From NCBI GenBank assembly GCA_018671175.1, contig JABHIE010000029.1, positions 22,929 to 86,928 of the forward strand: 64,000 nucleotides of DNA. Direction: 5' to 3'. The stretch comes from Planctomycetota bacterium. GTDB taxonomy: Bacteria; Planctomycetota; UBA1135. The notes under the pieces are model-generated. The model saw nothing but the letters and a program-made list of their open reading frames with translations. It had not been told where the DNA came from and did not search any database. Positions 1 to 8,885 of this stretch are shown one piece after another. A program made the translations under genes and the position numbers. Every line of letters begins with the position of its first letter. Within the stretch, counting starts at the first letter, position 1.

Positions 1-1140
1 TCCGGCCTTGCTGCAGCGCATTTGGGCGCTGCCCGCGAACGGAAGCGTTTGCGCTTAATGCGTCGGCGCTTAGCTTCAGCGCAAAAGCTCTTGGGCCGGC
101 GAGAAGAAAAAATTGATACGCAGTCCGTCCTTGAGACAATTGCTGGGCAGGGCTTCTACGGCTTGATTGGTACATCGGCGGCTATGCAAGAGTTGCATTC
201 ATCCATGGAGCGCATGCTTGACAGCTCGCTACCCATCTTGATTGAGGGGCGATCCGGTACAGGCAAAGAGCTGGTCGCTCGCGCATTGCACACACATGGG
301 CCTCGTGCTGGCTCTGCGTTTATTGTCGAAAACTGCGGCGCACTTCCAGACACACTTCTTGAATCAGAATTGTTTGGGCATGTCAAAGGCGCCTTTACGG
401 GGGCCACTCGAGATCGAAAGGGGCGTTTCGAAGAAGCCTCTGGCGGCACTCTGTTTTTAGACGAAGTCAGCGAAATGAGTGAAGCGATGCAGTCGCGTTT
501 GCTGCGCGTTCTGCAAGAAGGCGAAATCCGCCGCGTCGGCGACGACGCCATGAGGCAGGTTGATGTCCGTGTCATCGCCGCGTGCAATGTTGATTTGCGC
601 CAACGCGTAAAAGAGGGGCTTTTCCGCGAAGACCTTTTCTTCCGCCTCAATGTGCTGAGCCTTGAGCTCCCTCAATTGAAAGACCGCGAGGGCGACATTG
701 CTTTGCTTAGTGAGCATTTCGCCTTGCAAGAGGCCGCATCTCAGGGGCGCGAGCGGCGTTCTTTTCCCGATGATGTGTTGTGTTTACTCGATGCTCATAG
801 TTGGCCCGGCAATGTTCGAGAGCTGCGTAATGAAATCCGGCGGCTCACTCTTTTGGGCGAGGGCGACATTTCGACTAGTGAATTGTCTGCCGATATCCGA
901 TCGAGCCATCTTGCAACTGCGCCACGGCCTGACGCAGACACCTTCGTCGACCATGGGCCAGAGTCAAGCGTTTCTTTAGCCGATGGCAGCCTTCCAGAGC
1001 TAGTTGAGCAGCTCGAGCGCCGTCTCATCACAGAAGCCCTTGAAGAAACGAATGGCAACCGAGCCCAAGCCGGAAAGCGACTAGGCATTACTCGATTTGC
1101 CCTTTTGCGCAAACTCGAAAAATATGAATTAGATTTATAG
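1..1140 (+). CDS. sigma-54-dependent transcriptional activator (5' truncated by window edge)
   Basis: AAA+ enhancer-binding protein that hydrolyses ATP to open sigma-54 promoters. The frame is open to base 1, so the N-terminal sensory part lies outside the window. A basic, coiled-coil-like linker precedes the AAA+ core. Visible motifs in order are Walker A GRSGTGKE, the sigma-54 contact loop GAFTGA, Walker B GGTLFLDEVSEM and the sensor region after it. A Fis-type helix-turn-helix ends the protein (NRAQAGKRLGITRFALLRKL). The downstream kinase starts 4 nt after the stop, so the two are probably co-transcribed, and the kinase may act in the same signalling path (inference). The sensed signal cannot be told. 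Confidence 0.93.
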   Translation, partial: SGLAAAHLGAARERKRLRLMRRRLASAQKLLGRREEKIDTQSVLETIAGQGFYGLIGTSAAMQELHSSMERMLDSSLPILIEGRSGTGKELVARALHTHGPRAGSAFIVENCGALPDTLLESELFGHVKGAFTGATRDRKGRFEEASGGTLFLDEVSEMSEAMQSRLLRVLQEGEIRRVGDDAMRQVDVRVIAACNVDLRQRVKEGLFREDLFFRLNVLSLELPQLKDREGDIALLSEHFALQEAASQGRERRSFPDDVLCLLDAHSWPGNVRELRNEIRRLTLLGEGDISTSELSADIRSSHLATAPRPDADTFVDHGPESSVSLADGSLPELVEQLERRLITEALEETNGNRAQAGKRLGITRFALLRKLEKYELDL

Positions 1141-1144
1141 TTCG

Positions 1145-3274
1145 ATGTCTCACACGCAATTTACTTCCTTAAATACAGACCGCCTCCCTAAAGGCGTTGT
1201 TTTTGTGCGCACTCTTGGCCGCACACCTTTTTCGGAAGTCCTGCTCGTCGAAAAAGATGGCGTGCCCTGTGCGTTGAAATTGCTGCATGGCGTGGCCGCA
1301 TTTGACGAGCGCATCCTAGAGCGCTGGCGCCGCGAGGCACGCTTGTTGGGCGCGATTGAGCACGACAATCTTGTGCGCTCTTATGGCACTCTCGATGTCG
1401 ATGGGCATCCCGGTCTTTTGCTTGAGTTTATTGACGGCCCCACTTTGCGACAGTTATTGACTGATGCACCCTTGGGCTGGGAGCAGGCTGTTCGCTATGG
1501 AGTGCAAGTGGCGCGCGCTCTTGAGCGGCTGCATCGCAGCGGCGCAATTCATCGGGATGTTAAGCCTCATAATATTTTGATTCACCCCACGCGCGGTGCA
1601 GTATTGGCCGATCTGGGCTTGGTGCGCACCGACGATGATGCAACCCTGACCCGCCAAGGAGTCGCCCTCGGTTCGCCGGCCTACATGAGCCCCGAACAGG
1701 CGCGCGACCCCAGTGAAGTTGGCCCCGAGGCTGATGTCTATTCTTTAGCAGCCACTCTGTACCACGCCCTCTCAGGTCGCCCGCCATTTTTGGGGCGTGG
1801 TGTCGGCGAGGTCATTCATCGTGTTTTGCATGAAGAGCCAGAGCCTCTATCGGAAGATGTCCCTCTGCCCATTCGTCGTGTCTTGGCCTGTGCGCTCGCG
1901 AAAGACCCTGAATCACGCTACGCCCGCGCGCGAGATTTCGCCCTCGATTTAGGGCGTGTGCTTTTGGGTGACAAACCGATTTTGCTGCATCGTCGTCGCC
2001 GCCGCCGCCGTTCTCAATTCATCGTGGCTGGAGTGGTGTCCATTTGCGGCCTTTGCTTCGCCCTTTGGTCTTTTGTGTTTGCTCCAAAACCAAATGACGC
2101 GCTGGGTACATCCAATGCGGCCGCCCCAATTCTCGAGAAATCGGCGTCGGTTGAGCAAAGGTTTCACGAGTGGCTCGTCGCGGCATCCATCGAAGAGCAG
2201 TTTCGAGCAGCATTAGCTGGGTACCATTTTCTTCAGGCGCGGCAGGTTTTGATGACCTTCCAAGCGTTGCCAATCCCCGCGACAGAGCCTAAATTTGCTG
2301 ACCGTCGCGCGCGTTGGTTGGCGAGCGCAAGGCTTTCTTTTGATTTGGCGCAAGAGCATTTCTATCAGAAATATTTGCTTCAAATGAGCGAAAGCCTTAA
2401 TTCCGTTTTGGCTCATCCGCAGCTCATCGACCCTTTGGTCTGGAAAGCACAAGTGATAACGGCCTGGGATAAGTCAGGCATAAACCTAGATGCTTGGCGC
2501 TCTTCGGATGGTCAATTCCCTTTGCAGGATGCGTTGCAAGAAAAGGTGCAGATTATTGTTCGCCTTCGTGAAGCCAAGGAAAAGGCCTCTATGCTTGCTC
2601 GTGCCGCTGCTCTTGAAGCCCTCTTGGCGACCCAGGAAGACGAGGGGGCGCAGGCTGCTCCAGAATCTGCGGCTACTCAGCAGCCACAGCAACCTGATGA
2701 GATAGAGGCGCCGGCAACTATGCCCTCCAGCCCGCCGCTGCAACTCGAGCCCGCAACCCCCTCGTCTGAAACTCAGGCCAGAAATGCGCGGCAATCTCTT
2801 TTGCGCCAAGTCCAGGCTGATGCCCCAGAGGCAACTGCAGAGTGGCTCTCTGATTCCATCCGTTTGATTTATGAAACCAGTTCGACAGAGAGTGACTGGA
2901 GCAAAGGGTGGCGGGTCAAATCCCCCCAAGCACTAGATGGTTGGCAACTCACCTCTTGGCGACTTGAGTGGGCAAACCCCGAGGGGCGGGCGGTTTTGCC
3001 TGAGTTGACATGGTTGCAAGACATCCAGATTTCCGGGTCTGATGGTTGGGCCGGCGGCGTCGTGCGCGTCGGCCGATCTGTGATTTATCGCTTTCCAATC
3101 ATCCAAGGTACCACTCAACTTTTGGCCTGGGATGGCACGACTATCACCCTAGATGGGCTCAAAATAGCGGATTGGAAGCCCACGCGGCGAGTTGCTTCTG
3201 GTCGTATGCGAGGTCAATCTAAGGGGCCTTTTCGACCGGCTAGAGTGATTATGGCGTGGTCGAAGAGCGAGTAA
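1145..3274 (+). CDS. transmembrane Hanks-type serine/threonine protein kinase
   Basis: A 709-residue kinase. Domain about residues 18-275: a degenerate glycine loop (LGRTPFSEV), Lys45 in CALKLL, catalytic loop HRDVKPHN with Asp138, DLG at 156 and the GSPAYMSPEQ activation segment. A basic stretch (about 283-290) and one membrane helix (about 292-313) follow. The roughly 395-residue remainder contains an Ala/Gln/Glu/Pro-rich linker near 500-540 and a beta-rich C-terminal part of unknown function, probably periplasmic. All core catalytic residues are present, so activity is expected. The last 26 bases overlap tail-to-tail with the minus-strand transporter. No strong Shine-Dalgarno precedes the ATG, fitting coupling to the upstream activator. 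Confidence 0.9.
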   Translation: MSHTQFTSLNTDRLPKGVVFVRTLGRTPFSEVLLVEKDGVPCALKLLHGVAAFDERILERWRREARLLGAIEHDNLVRSYGTLDVDGHPGLLLEFIDGPTLRQLLTDAPLGWEQAVRYGVQVARALERLHRSGAIHRDVKPHNILIHPTRGAVLADLGLVRTDDDATLTRQGVALGSPAYMSPEQARDPSEVGPEADVYSLAATLYHALSGRPPFLGRGVGEVIHRVLHEEPEPLSEDVPLPIRRVLACALAKDPESRYARARDFALDLGRVLLGDKPILLHRRRRRRRSQFIVAGVVSICGLCFALWSFVFAPKPNDALGTSNAAAPILEKSASVEQRFHEWLVAASIEEQFRAALAGYHFLQARQVLMTFQALPIPATEPKFADRRARWLASARLSFDLAQEHFYQKYLLQMSESLNSVLAHPQLIDPLVWKAQVITAWDKSGINLDAWRSSDGQFPLQDALQEKVQIIVRLREAKEKASMLARAAALEALLATQEDEGAQAAPESAATQQPQQPDEIEAPATMPSSPPLQLEPATPSSETQARNARQSLLRQVQADAPEATAEWLSDSIRLIYETSSTESDWSKGWRVKSPQALDGWQLTSWRLEWANPEGRAVLPELTWLQDIQISGSDGWAGGVVRVGRSVIYRFPIIQGTTQLLAWDGTTITLDGLKIADWKPTRRVASGRMRGQSKGPFRPARVIMAWSKSE

Positions 3275-4454
3275 GCCTGCTCGGGAACCAAAGCCCCGCA
3301 GCCAAGAATATTAAGCCAAGAGCTAAGAAGGCCGTGAGTGGCCCAGGGGCGATCTGCTCAAGTAATGGCCGCAGCAGGCTTGCAAGGCTGATTCCGAGGA
3401 AGTCAAGCATTTGGCTTGTGCCGAGTGTTGCACCTCTTGAGTCAACGGGTGCGAGCGCTTGAACGCGCGTGCGTAGTGGTACGAGGTACATCCCTGAAAA
3501 GAGTGATGCTATTGCCGCCGAACCCCAAATCAACCATGGGCTGAGAGGCAGAAATGCAATCGCACCAAAACCAATCGCCATGCCAAAAGCACCGATTCTG
3601 ACCTGTTGGGGGCGTATCCCTGTTTGTAAGCTTCTGCCGGCAATGAGTGCGCCAGCGGCTAGAAAAAGAGAAAGTGACCCGAGCGCGGCCGACCAATTAC
3701 CCAGAGATGTGTCGAGGATTTGAGGGAGCTCATTCCAGGAAAGCAAGAGTAGGCTGCCACCCATCCAGTAAACAGAATGCGCAAGCATGGCGGGTCGCAA
3801 CCCTGGTATTTGACCCGCACGATTCATCCCGATGCGGAAGCGTTGGATGGGGTTCCAGTGCAGGGTGCGTGAAGGATCGGCAGGTCGGGTCGGCCCAATG
3901 CGGTGCGCGAAAAAAGCGCCAATACCCGCGATGATGGCAAGGAGGAAACCGAGCAAATACAGCTTTTCGGAAAGCCCCGTTTTGAGATAACCCGCTGCCC
4001 CCGTTCCAATGACGATGCCGGCTACAACCGTGGCTTGCATTTTTGCATTGGCGCGCGCGAGTTTGGCCTCGCTGACTAACTCAGGAAGGAGACCATATTT
4101 TGCGGGGCCCAAAAAAGCGGATTGCGTGCCCATGGCAAAGAGGGTGACGCCTAATGCAAGTGGGTCGCCGCTCGCCAGAGCCCAGCTGGCACAAAGCATG
4201 ATTATGACTTCCGCCCACTTGGTCGCGTAGACCACTTTTGATTTTGACCAGCGATCGGCGCAATCGCCTGCAAGCACCGCGAAAAGCAAGAAAGGAACCG
4301 AAAACAATAGTGCGGCATAGGCCTGAAAGCGTACCGCTGTCGACACAGCGATGAGTAATACGACCTGCTTGAATATGTTGTCATTGACAACGGTCAAGAA
4401 TTGCGTGAGCAATAAATTCGAGAGAGGCCCTGGTCGTCGAGAGGGCTCGTTCAT
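3249..4454 (-). CDS. LplT-like MFS transporter (probable lysophospholipid flippase)
   Basis: Twelve-helix major facilitator protein of about 401 residues. The FLGPAKYGLLPEL segment after the fourth helix is the hallmark of LplT and of the transporter part of LplT-Aas fusions, which bring lysophospholipids back across the inner membrane for re-acylation. An upstream ATG at 4481 is possible, but the ATG at 4454 overlaps the stop of the decarboxylase gene as ATGA, the coupling seen repeatedly here, and is preferred. Pairing with phosphatidylserine decarboxylase supports a phospholipid role. No acyltransferase is fused to it or encoded beside it. The 3' end overlaps the kinase gene. Confidence 0.8.
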   Translation of the reverse strand: MNEPSRRPGPLSNLLLTQFLTVVNDNIFKQVVLLIAVSTAVRFQAYAALLFSVPFLLFAVLAGDCADRWSKSKVVYATKWAEVIIMLCASWALASGDPLALGVTLFAMGTQSAFLGPAKYGLLPELVSEAKLARANAKMQATVVAGIVIGTGAAGYLKTGLSEKLYLLGFLLAIIAGIGAFFAHRIGPTRPADPSRTLHWNPIQRFRIGMNRAGQIPGLRPAMLAHSVYWMGGSLLLLSWNELPQILDTSLGNWSAALGSLSLFLAAGALIAGRSLQTGIRPQQVRIGAFGMAIGFGAIAFLPLSPWLIWGSAAIASLFSGMYLVPLRTRVQALAPVDSRGATLGTSQMLDFLGISLASLLRPLLEQIAPGPLTAFLALGLIFLAAGLWFPSRLTRSSTTP

Positions 4455-5266
4455 GAAAAGAGCGGCTCGCGAACTCGACATGCACCTTGTAGCGGTACGA
4501 CTAAATCGAAATGACCTGGCAGGAAGAAAAGAATCGTACTGCCGAACTCAAAGCGACCCATTTCTTGGCCTCGTTGCAGGACAGGCGCAGGGTCGTAACC
4601 GCGAGAGGTCTCAATCGAAAAATCTCTACCGAGCGTGTCGTCAAAATTAAAGACCATCAGCCCGACATTGAGAGCACCAACATAAAGCAAGGCAAAGGGG
4701 GTGCCGTCAAGAGTCTCGCATTGCAGCAGAACACGGCGATTCGTGGCCATTGTGCGATAAGAACGCCGCATCAATTTAGGGTCAACGGGCCGCAAATCAC
4801 CGGGCAACGCCGTCGCCGAAAGCACTCGCATATCACAAGGCGCGTGGTATCGATGGTAGTCGCGAGGCGAGAGATAAATCTGGACGCCCTGCCAGCCGCT
4901 CGTCGATGGTGTGTGTGGGAGTAGCTCGCTCGTGGAATAGGGCACGCCCTTAATCAACCAACTGCCCTCAGGGCTGATGCGAGAATGCTCGACAATCAGG
5001 CCGTCACTAGGGGACAGCCAAGATTCACCGCTAGGGATGTCGGGTCGATAGTCAGCCAGCGGCCGCGTGAAAAGCTCAAGGAAAGTCGCGTAATCACGCA
5101 GATCCCCAGGGATATCTTTCGCCTCAATATGTAGCTTTCGCCCCAGCCAGGCCCAAAGCCTACGGCGCATGAATCTCGGGATATGCATGCGCGCCACTCG
5201 ACCCGCAAGTCGAGTGAGAGCCAAGCGGGGGAAACCAGGGAAAATGAGGAGGATGCGGGGGTCCAT
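4451..5266 (-). CDS. psd: phosphatidylserine decarboxylase
   Basis: Pyruvoyl-dependent enzyme that converts phosphatidylserine to phosphatidylethanolamine at the inner membrane. The 271-residue precursor keeps the self-cleavage site FGST (Gly242-Ser243), where the serine becomes the pyruvoyl group. It also keeps the processing Asp88 in SPSDG and the histidines of YLSPRDYHRYH (138 and 141). Length fits the family. It is the first gene of a two-gene unit with the LplT-like transporter (ATGA overlap). The start is preceded by an AAGG that could pair with 16S rRNA. The gene is divergent from glmU, 45 bp apart. Confidence 0.93.
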   Translation of the reverse strand: MDPRILLIFPGFPRLALTRLAGRVARMHIPRFMRRRLWAWLGRKLHIEAKDIPGDLRDYATFLELFTRPLADYRPDIPSGESWLSPSDGLIVEHSRISPEGSWLIKGVPYSTSELLPHTPSTSGWQGVQIYLSPRDYHRYHAPCDMRVLSATALPGDLRPVDPKLMRRSYRTMATNRRVLLQCETLDGTPFALLYVGALNVGLMVFNFDDTLGRDFSIETSRGYDPAPVLQRGQEMGRFEFGSTILFFLPGHFDLVVPLQGACRVREPLFS

Positions 5267-5283
5267 GAGTCTGCCTTGACGCC

Positions 5284-5291
5284 GTTATACT
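5284..5291. promoter_or_regulatory. overlapping divergent -10 elements for psd and glmU
   Basis: The stretch GTTATACT reads as TATACT toward glmU (20 nt before its ATG) and as TATAAC toward psd (17 nt before its ATG). The two -10 hexamers therefore share bases in a 45-bp spacer. No convincing -35 is seen on either side. Inference from sequence alone. Confidence 0.5.
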
Positions 5292-5311
5292 TCTCGCCGC
5301 ACCCCCCAGTC

Positions 5312-6568
5312 ATGAGCGCTTCCTCCCTGCATCTCCTCGTTTTGGCCGCTGGCAACTCTACGCGACTGCGTACAGGCCACCCCAAAGCCCTTTTAGACCT
5401 GTGTGGTCGCCCTTTGCTATCCTATATTTTGAGCCATGCAGAGCCGCTGCAGGTGGCTTCGAAAACGGTCGTTTTGGGTGGAAATCACATCCAGGCGATT
5501 ACGAGCTGGCTTCAGGGCTCTGAGTATTCTGACTGGTCTATCGCACTCCAAGAAAATCCGCGCGGCACAGGCCATGCCGTCCAGTGCGCGCTTGAGCAAC
5601 TTCCTGACGAGGGGCGTGTCCTGATTTTGTGTGGCGATACTCCCTTGTTGCGGCCTGAAACACTGCAAGAATTGGTCAAGCATGGCGACGCTTTGATGAC
5701 GGCGCGTGTCGCTGACCCATCTGGCTATGGCCGCATACAGCGCGATGATGACGGCAATTTGACGGCAATCATTGAAGACGCCGACACCGATGAAGAGACC
5801 CGCCTCATTAACGAAATGAATGCAGGGGTCTATGTGCTCGATTTGGCCGCTCTGCGTGCTGCTGTAGCAAAACTTGATTCTGACAATGCTCAGGGCGAGC
5901 TCTACCTAACCGACGCCGCTCTTGAGGTGTTGACTGAGCGGGGCGGCGCCACTCTCTGCCTCGAAGACGGCGAAGAAGAAATTGCCGGCGTAAACACGCT
6001 AGTCGATTTTTCGGAAGTCGTTGCTGTCATGCGTTGGCAAATCCTTGAGGCGCATCTCTTGGCGGGCGTCATCATTGATGACCCATCTTCGACTTGGGTC
6101 GAGCACGATGTATCGATTGGCCCTGGCACGCGCATTCGCCCAGGTTCCGTTTTGCATGCGGGGGTCCGCGTTGGCAAAGATTGCGAGCTGGGCCCTTATG
6201 TCCGCTTGCGCGCAGGCGCGGTAATCGAAGATGGCGCGCTCGCTGGTAATTTCGTTGAAATGAAAAACTCAACCCTCGGGGCGGGCGCAAAGGCCAAGCA
6301 TTTGACTTACTTGGGCAATACAACGGTTGAAGAATTTGCCAATGTGGGTTGCGGCACGATTACGGCCAATTACGACGGCAAGAAGAAGCATCCGACCGTT
6401 ATTGGTTCTCGCGCCTCGATTGGCTCGGGCACCATCCTTGTTGCACCCGTCAAGATTGGCGCGGGTGCCACCACTGCGGCTGGATCCGTAGTTACCGCTG
6501 GAAAAGATGTTCCCGCTGGCACAGTTGTTGCCGGTATCCCAGCAAAACCATTTTCACCTAAATCCTGA
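5312..6568 (+). CDS. glmU: bifunctional N-acetylglucosamine-1-phosphate uridyltransferase/glucosamine-1-phosphate acetyltransferase
   Basis: Makes UDP-GlcNAc, the precursor of peptidoglycan and lipid A, from glucosamine-1-phosphate. The N-terminal nucleotidyltransferase begins with LLVLAAGNSTRL and a downstream lysine (HPKAL). The C-terminal half is a left-handed beta-helix of hexapeptide repeats with the acetyltransferase signature KHLTYLGNTTVEE and GCGTITANYDGKKKH. The 418 residues are about 35 fewer than E. coli GlmU. The ATG at 5312 is chosen because homology starts there; an upstream in-frame ATG at 5183 would run into psd. prs follows after one base, so the two are coupled. Confidence 0.94.
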   Translation: MSASSLHLLVLAAGNSTRLRTGHPKALLDLCGRPLLSYILSHAEPLQVASKTVVLGGNHIQAITSWLQGSEYSDWSIALQENPRGTGHAVQCALEQLPDEGRVLILCGDTPLLRPETLQELVKHGDALMTARVADPSGYGRIQRDDDGNLTAIIEDADTDEETRLINEMNAGVYVLDLAALRAAVAKLDSDNAQGELYLTDAALEVLTERGGATLCLEDGEEEIAGVNTLVDFSEVVAVMRWQILEAHLLAGVIIDDPSSTWVEHDVSIGPGTRIRPGSVLHAGVRVGKDCELGPYVRLRAGAVIEDGALAGNFVEMKNSTLGAGAKAKHLTYLGNTTVEEFANVGCGTITANYDGKKKHPTVIGSRASIGSGTILVAPVKIGAGATTAAGSVVTAGKDVPAGTVVAGIPAKPFSPKS

Positions 6569-6569
6569 C

Positions 6570-7517
6570 ATGTCACATCGCGGAAGTCTCCGTCTGCTCT
6601 CGGGCTCAGCTCACCCTGAATTGTCTCACGAAGTCGCCTCAACTTTGGGCGAACCTCTGGTCTCTGCCTTCATCGGGCGATTCCCAGATGGTGAGATTGA
6701 CATCAAAATCCATGAAGACATGCGTGGAAGTGATGTCTTCGTGATTCAGCCCACCTGCCCACCCGTTAACGAAAATTTAGTTGAGCTCGCTTTGATTGCC
6801 GACACACTTCGTCGAGCCAGCGCCGCTCGAGTGACGGCCGTCATGCCCTATTTCGGCTACGCGCGCAAAGACCGCAAAGACGAGGGCCGGGTGCCGATTT
6901 CAGCTAAGGCGGTAGCCAACATGCTGGTCTCGTGTGGCATCGATCGCGTTTTGACCATTGATTTGCACGCTCAGCAGATCCAGGGGTTCTTTGACACGCC
7001 CGTGGATCACCTCTATGCGCGCACGGCGATTCAAGAGGTCGTCCGTGGCGAGGGCTTCGAGAACCTAGTCGTTTGCTCGCCTGATGTGGGGGGGGTCAAA
7101 ATCGCCCGTGCCTACGCCAAAGAGCTCGATGCTCCCCTTGCGATTATCGATAAGCGTCGGATGAGCGGCGACACCGTGATTTCCGAAACCATCATTGGCG
7201 ATGTGGAAGGGGCCGACATCTTGCTGACCGACGACATGATTAGTACGGCGGGCACAATCGCCGAGGCATGCCGCATTCTCAAGAAAAAAGGGGCCAAGCG
7301 TGTCTGTGTTGCAGCAAGCCATGCCGTCTTGGCGGGGCCAGCGCGAGAAAGGCTTCAAAATTGTGGGGCTGACAAGGTGTGGGTTTCTAATACAATACCC
7401 CTTCGCGGTGATCTACCCGACTGCTTTGAAGTCATTTCGGTAGCACCTCTTTTGGCCCGTGCCATTGCACGGATTCACCGAGAAGAGTCGGTCAGCGCAT
7501 TGTTCGAAGACGCCTAA
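6570..7517 (+). CDS. prs: ribose-phosphate pyrophosphokinase
   Basis: Makes PRPP from ribose-5-phosphate and ATP for nucleotide, His, Trp and NAD synthesis. The 315 residues equal the family's usual length. Signatures are DLHAQQIQGFFDTPVDHLYA (metal and ATP binding) and the PRPP loop DDMISTAGT. The start lies one base after the glmU stop. The glmU-prs-rplY-pth order is common in bacteria. Confidence 0.95.
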   Translation: MSHRGSLRLLSGSAHPELSHEVASTLGEPLVSAFIGRFPDGEIDIKIHEDMRGSDVFVIQPTCPPVNENLVELALIADTLRRASAARVTAVMPYFGYARKDRKDEGRVPISAKAVANMLVSCGIDRVLTIDLHAQQIQGFFDTPVDHLYARTAIQEVVRGEGFENLVVCSPDVGGVKIARAYAKELDAPLAIIDKRRMSGDTVISETIIGDVEGADILLTDDMISTAGTIAEACRILKKKGAKRVCVAASHAVLAGPARERLQNCGADKVWVSNTIPLRGDLPDCFEVISVAPLLARAIARIHREESVSALFEDA

Positions 7518-7541
7518 TTGGGGCGCAATTTAGTTAATAAG

Positions 7542-8189
7542 ATGTCATCATCCACACCCTCCCTGAAGGCCGAGCCACGCACTGGCTCGGGTACACGCGA
7601 TTCTTTCTCCCTGCGCAAAGCAGGCCGTATGCCTATCAATTTGGTCGGCCACGGCGAAGAGACCGCTTCATTTCATATCGACGACCACAGCTTTCAAGCG
7701 GCCTTGCGCCACCACGAGCGCGTTTTCATGCTTGAGCATGGCGACAAGCGCGAGCAGGTGATGTTGCACGATGTCCAATGGGATCGCATGGGCGACCGCA
7801 TTCTGCATATTGAGTTCTTGCGCGTGCCAGTCGGCGAAGTTGTCGAGGTCCAGGTTGTCCTTGAGTTCGTTGGCCACCCTAAGGGCGCGGCTAAAGGCGA
7901 ATTCGTTAAGCCTTTGCTTGATATCGCTGTGAAATGCGTGCCTCGTTCGATTCCAGAGAGCATTGCTCTTGATGTGAGCGAGCTTGACCTTGACGAGCAG
8001 ATTCTTGCTGGCGATCTCACAATGCCCGAGGGCGTTGAATTGCTGCAAGACCCCGAAGAGGTCGTCTGCGCCATTCGTCTATCCCAAGAAGAAGTCGAGC
8101 CTGAAGAGGGCGCCGAAGGTGACGGCTCTGCTGAGCCAGAAGTCATCGCTAAAGGCAAAGACGACGATTCTTCGGGCGATGGCGAGTAG
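7542..8189 (+). CDS. rplY: ribosomal protein bL25 (CTC/TL5 type)
   Basis: Binds 5S rRNA in the large subunit. About 215 residues: an N-terminal L25 domain followed by the C-terminal TL5-type domain (VEVQVVLEFVGHPKGAAKG) and an acidic tail rich in Glu, Gly and Ser. A TTG directly after the prs stop is in frame, but the ATG at 7542 matches the L25 N-terminus. It sits between prs and pth, its usual place. Confidence 0.92.
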   Translation: MSSSTPSLKAEPRTGSGTRDSFSLRKAGRMPINLVGHGEETASFHIDDHSFQAALRHHERVFMLEHGDKREQVMLHDVQWDRMGDRILHIEFLRVPVGEVVEVQVVLEFVGHPKGAAKGEFVKPLLDIAVKCVPRSIPESIALDVSELDLDEQILAGDLTMPEGVELLQDPEEVVCAIRLSQEEVEPEEGAEGDGSAEPEVIAKGKDDDSSGDGE

Positions 8190-8219
8190 TCTCGCTAGCC
8201 GAATCCAGGCCGCTTGAGT

Positions 8220-8852
8220 ATGATTTTTGGCCCCAAAGATGGCACAACGCTGCCAGATCTGGGGCCTCGGCTGATTGTTGGCCTTGGCAACCCTGGCGCG
8301 GAATACGACGGCACACGCCATAATGTCGGCTTCCAAGCACTTGATCTTTTCGCAAAACGAGTGGGTTTGACATCTAGCAACCTTCGGGTTGCCGGTCGCA
8401 AGCTTGCTGACTTGGCGCGGTCGACTGATGGCCGCTTTGCTTTGCTTTGGCCGACCACTTACATGAATCTTTCTGGTTCTGCCGTGGCTGCTGCAGCACG
8501 CCAGCTTGATGTTTTGCCTGAATCCATTTTGGTCGTCACCGACGACTTCCATCTTGAGCTAGGCGGCTTGCGTATTCGCGCGGCTGGCAGCCCAGGTGGG
8601 CACAACGGGCTCAAATCCATCGAGCAAGTTTTGCAGACTGACCTATACCCTCGATTGCGTATCGGGGTGGGGCAGCCGCGAGCTTCTAGCGTGGACCATG
8701 TGCTCGAAACCTTCCGCAGCGCAGAGTTGCCGATAGTCGAGGAAACCCTCGAAACGGCCTCTTGGGCTCTAGAAGACTGGGCTTTGGGCCAATCCATCGA
8801 GGATGTCCAATCCCGCTACAACCGCCGCACGCCGCAGGCGAATTCTGAATAA
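8220..8852 (+). CDS. pth: peptidyl-tRNA hydrolase
   Basis: Recycles peptidyl-tRNAs dropped from ribosomes. The N-terminal LIVGLGNPGAEYDGTRHNVG carries the catalytic histidine and substrate Asn. PTTYMNLSG and DDFHLELG are the other conserved blocks, and GGHNGLKSIE is intact. The 210 residues include a short extra N-terminus (about 18 residues) before the core. ATG at 8220 is chosen; a TTG two codons earlier is also in frame. Confidence 0.94.
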   Translation: MIFGPKDGTTLPDLGPRLIVGLGNPGAEYDGTRHNVGFQALDLFAKRVGLTSSNLRVAGRKLADLARSTDGRFALLWPTTYMNLSGSAVAAAARQLDVLPESILVVTDDFHLELGGLRIRAAGSPGGHNGLKSIEQVLQTDLYPRLRIGVGQPRASSVDHVLETFRSAELPIVEETLETASWALEDWALGQSIEDVQSRYNRRTPQANSE

Positions 8853-8885
8853 CCAGAAAAACCGATCGGATCGGAAAGGCACAAA

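Noticed and set aside
4454..4481. Start of the LplT-like gene at 4481
   Set aside because: The ATG at 4454 forms the ATGA overlap with psd that is typical of this genome; the upstream start would add nine residues of low similarity.
8853..8885. S6:S18-type autoregulatory RNA leader before rpsF
   Set aside because: CCGATCGGATCGG is palindromic, but the 33-nt gap cannot hold the known two-stem motif and the CCG-loop arrangement cannot be shown by eye.
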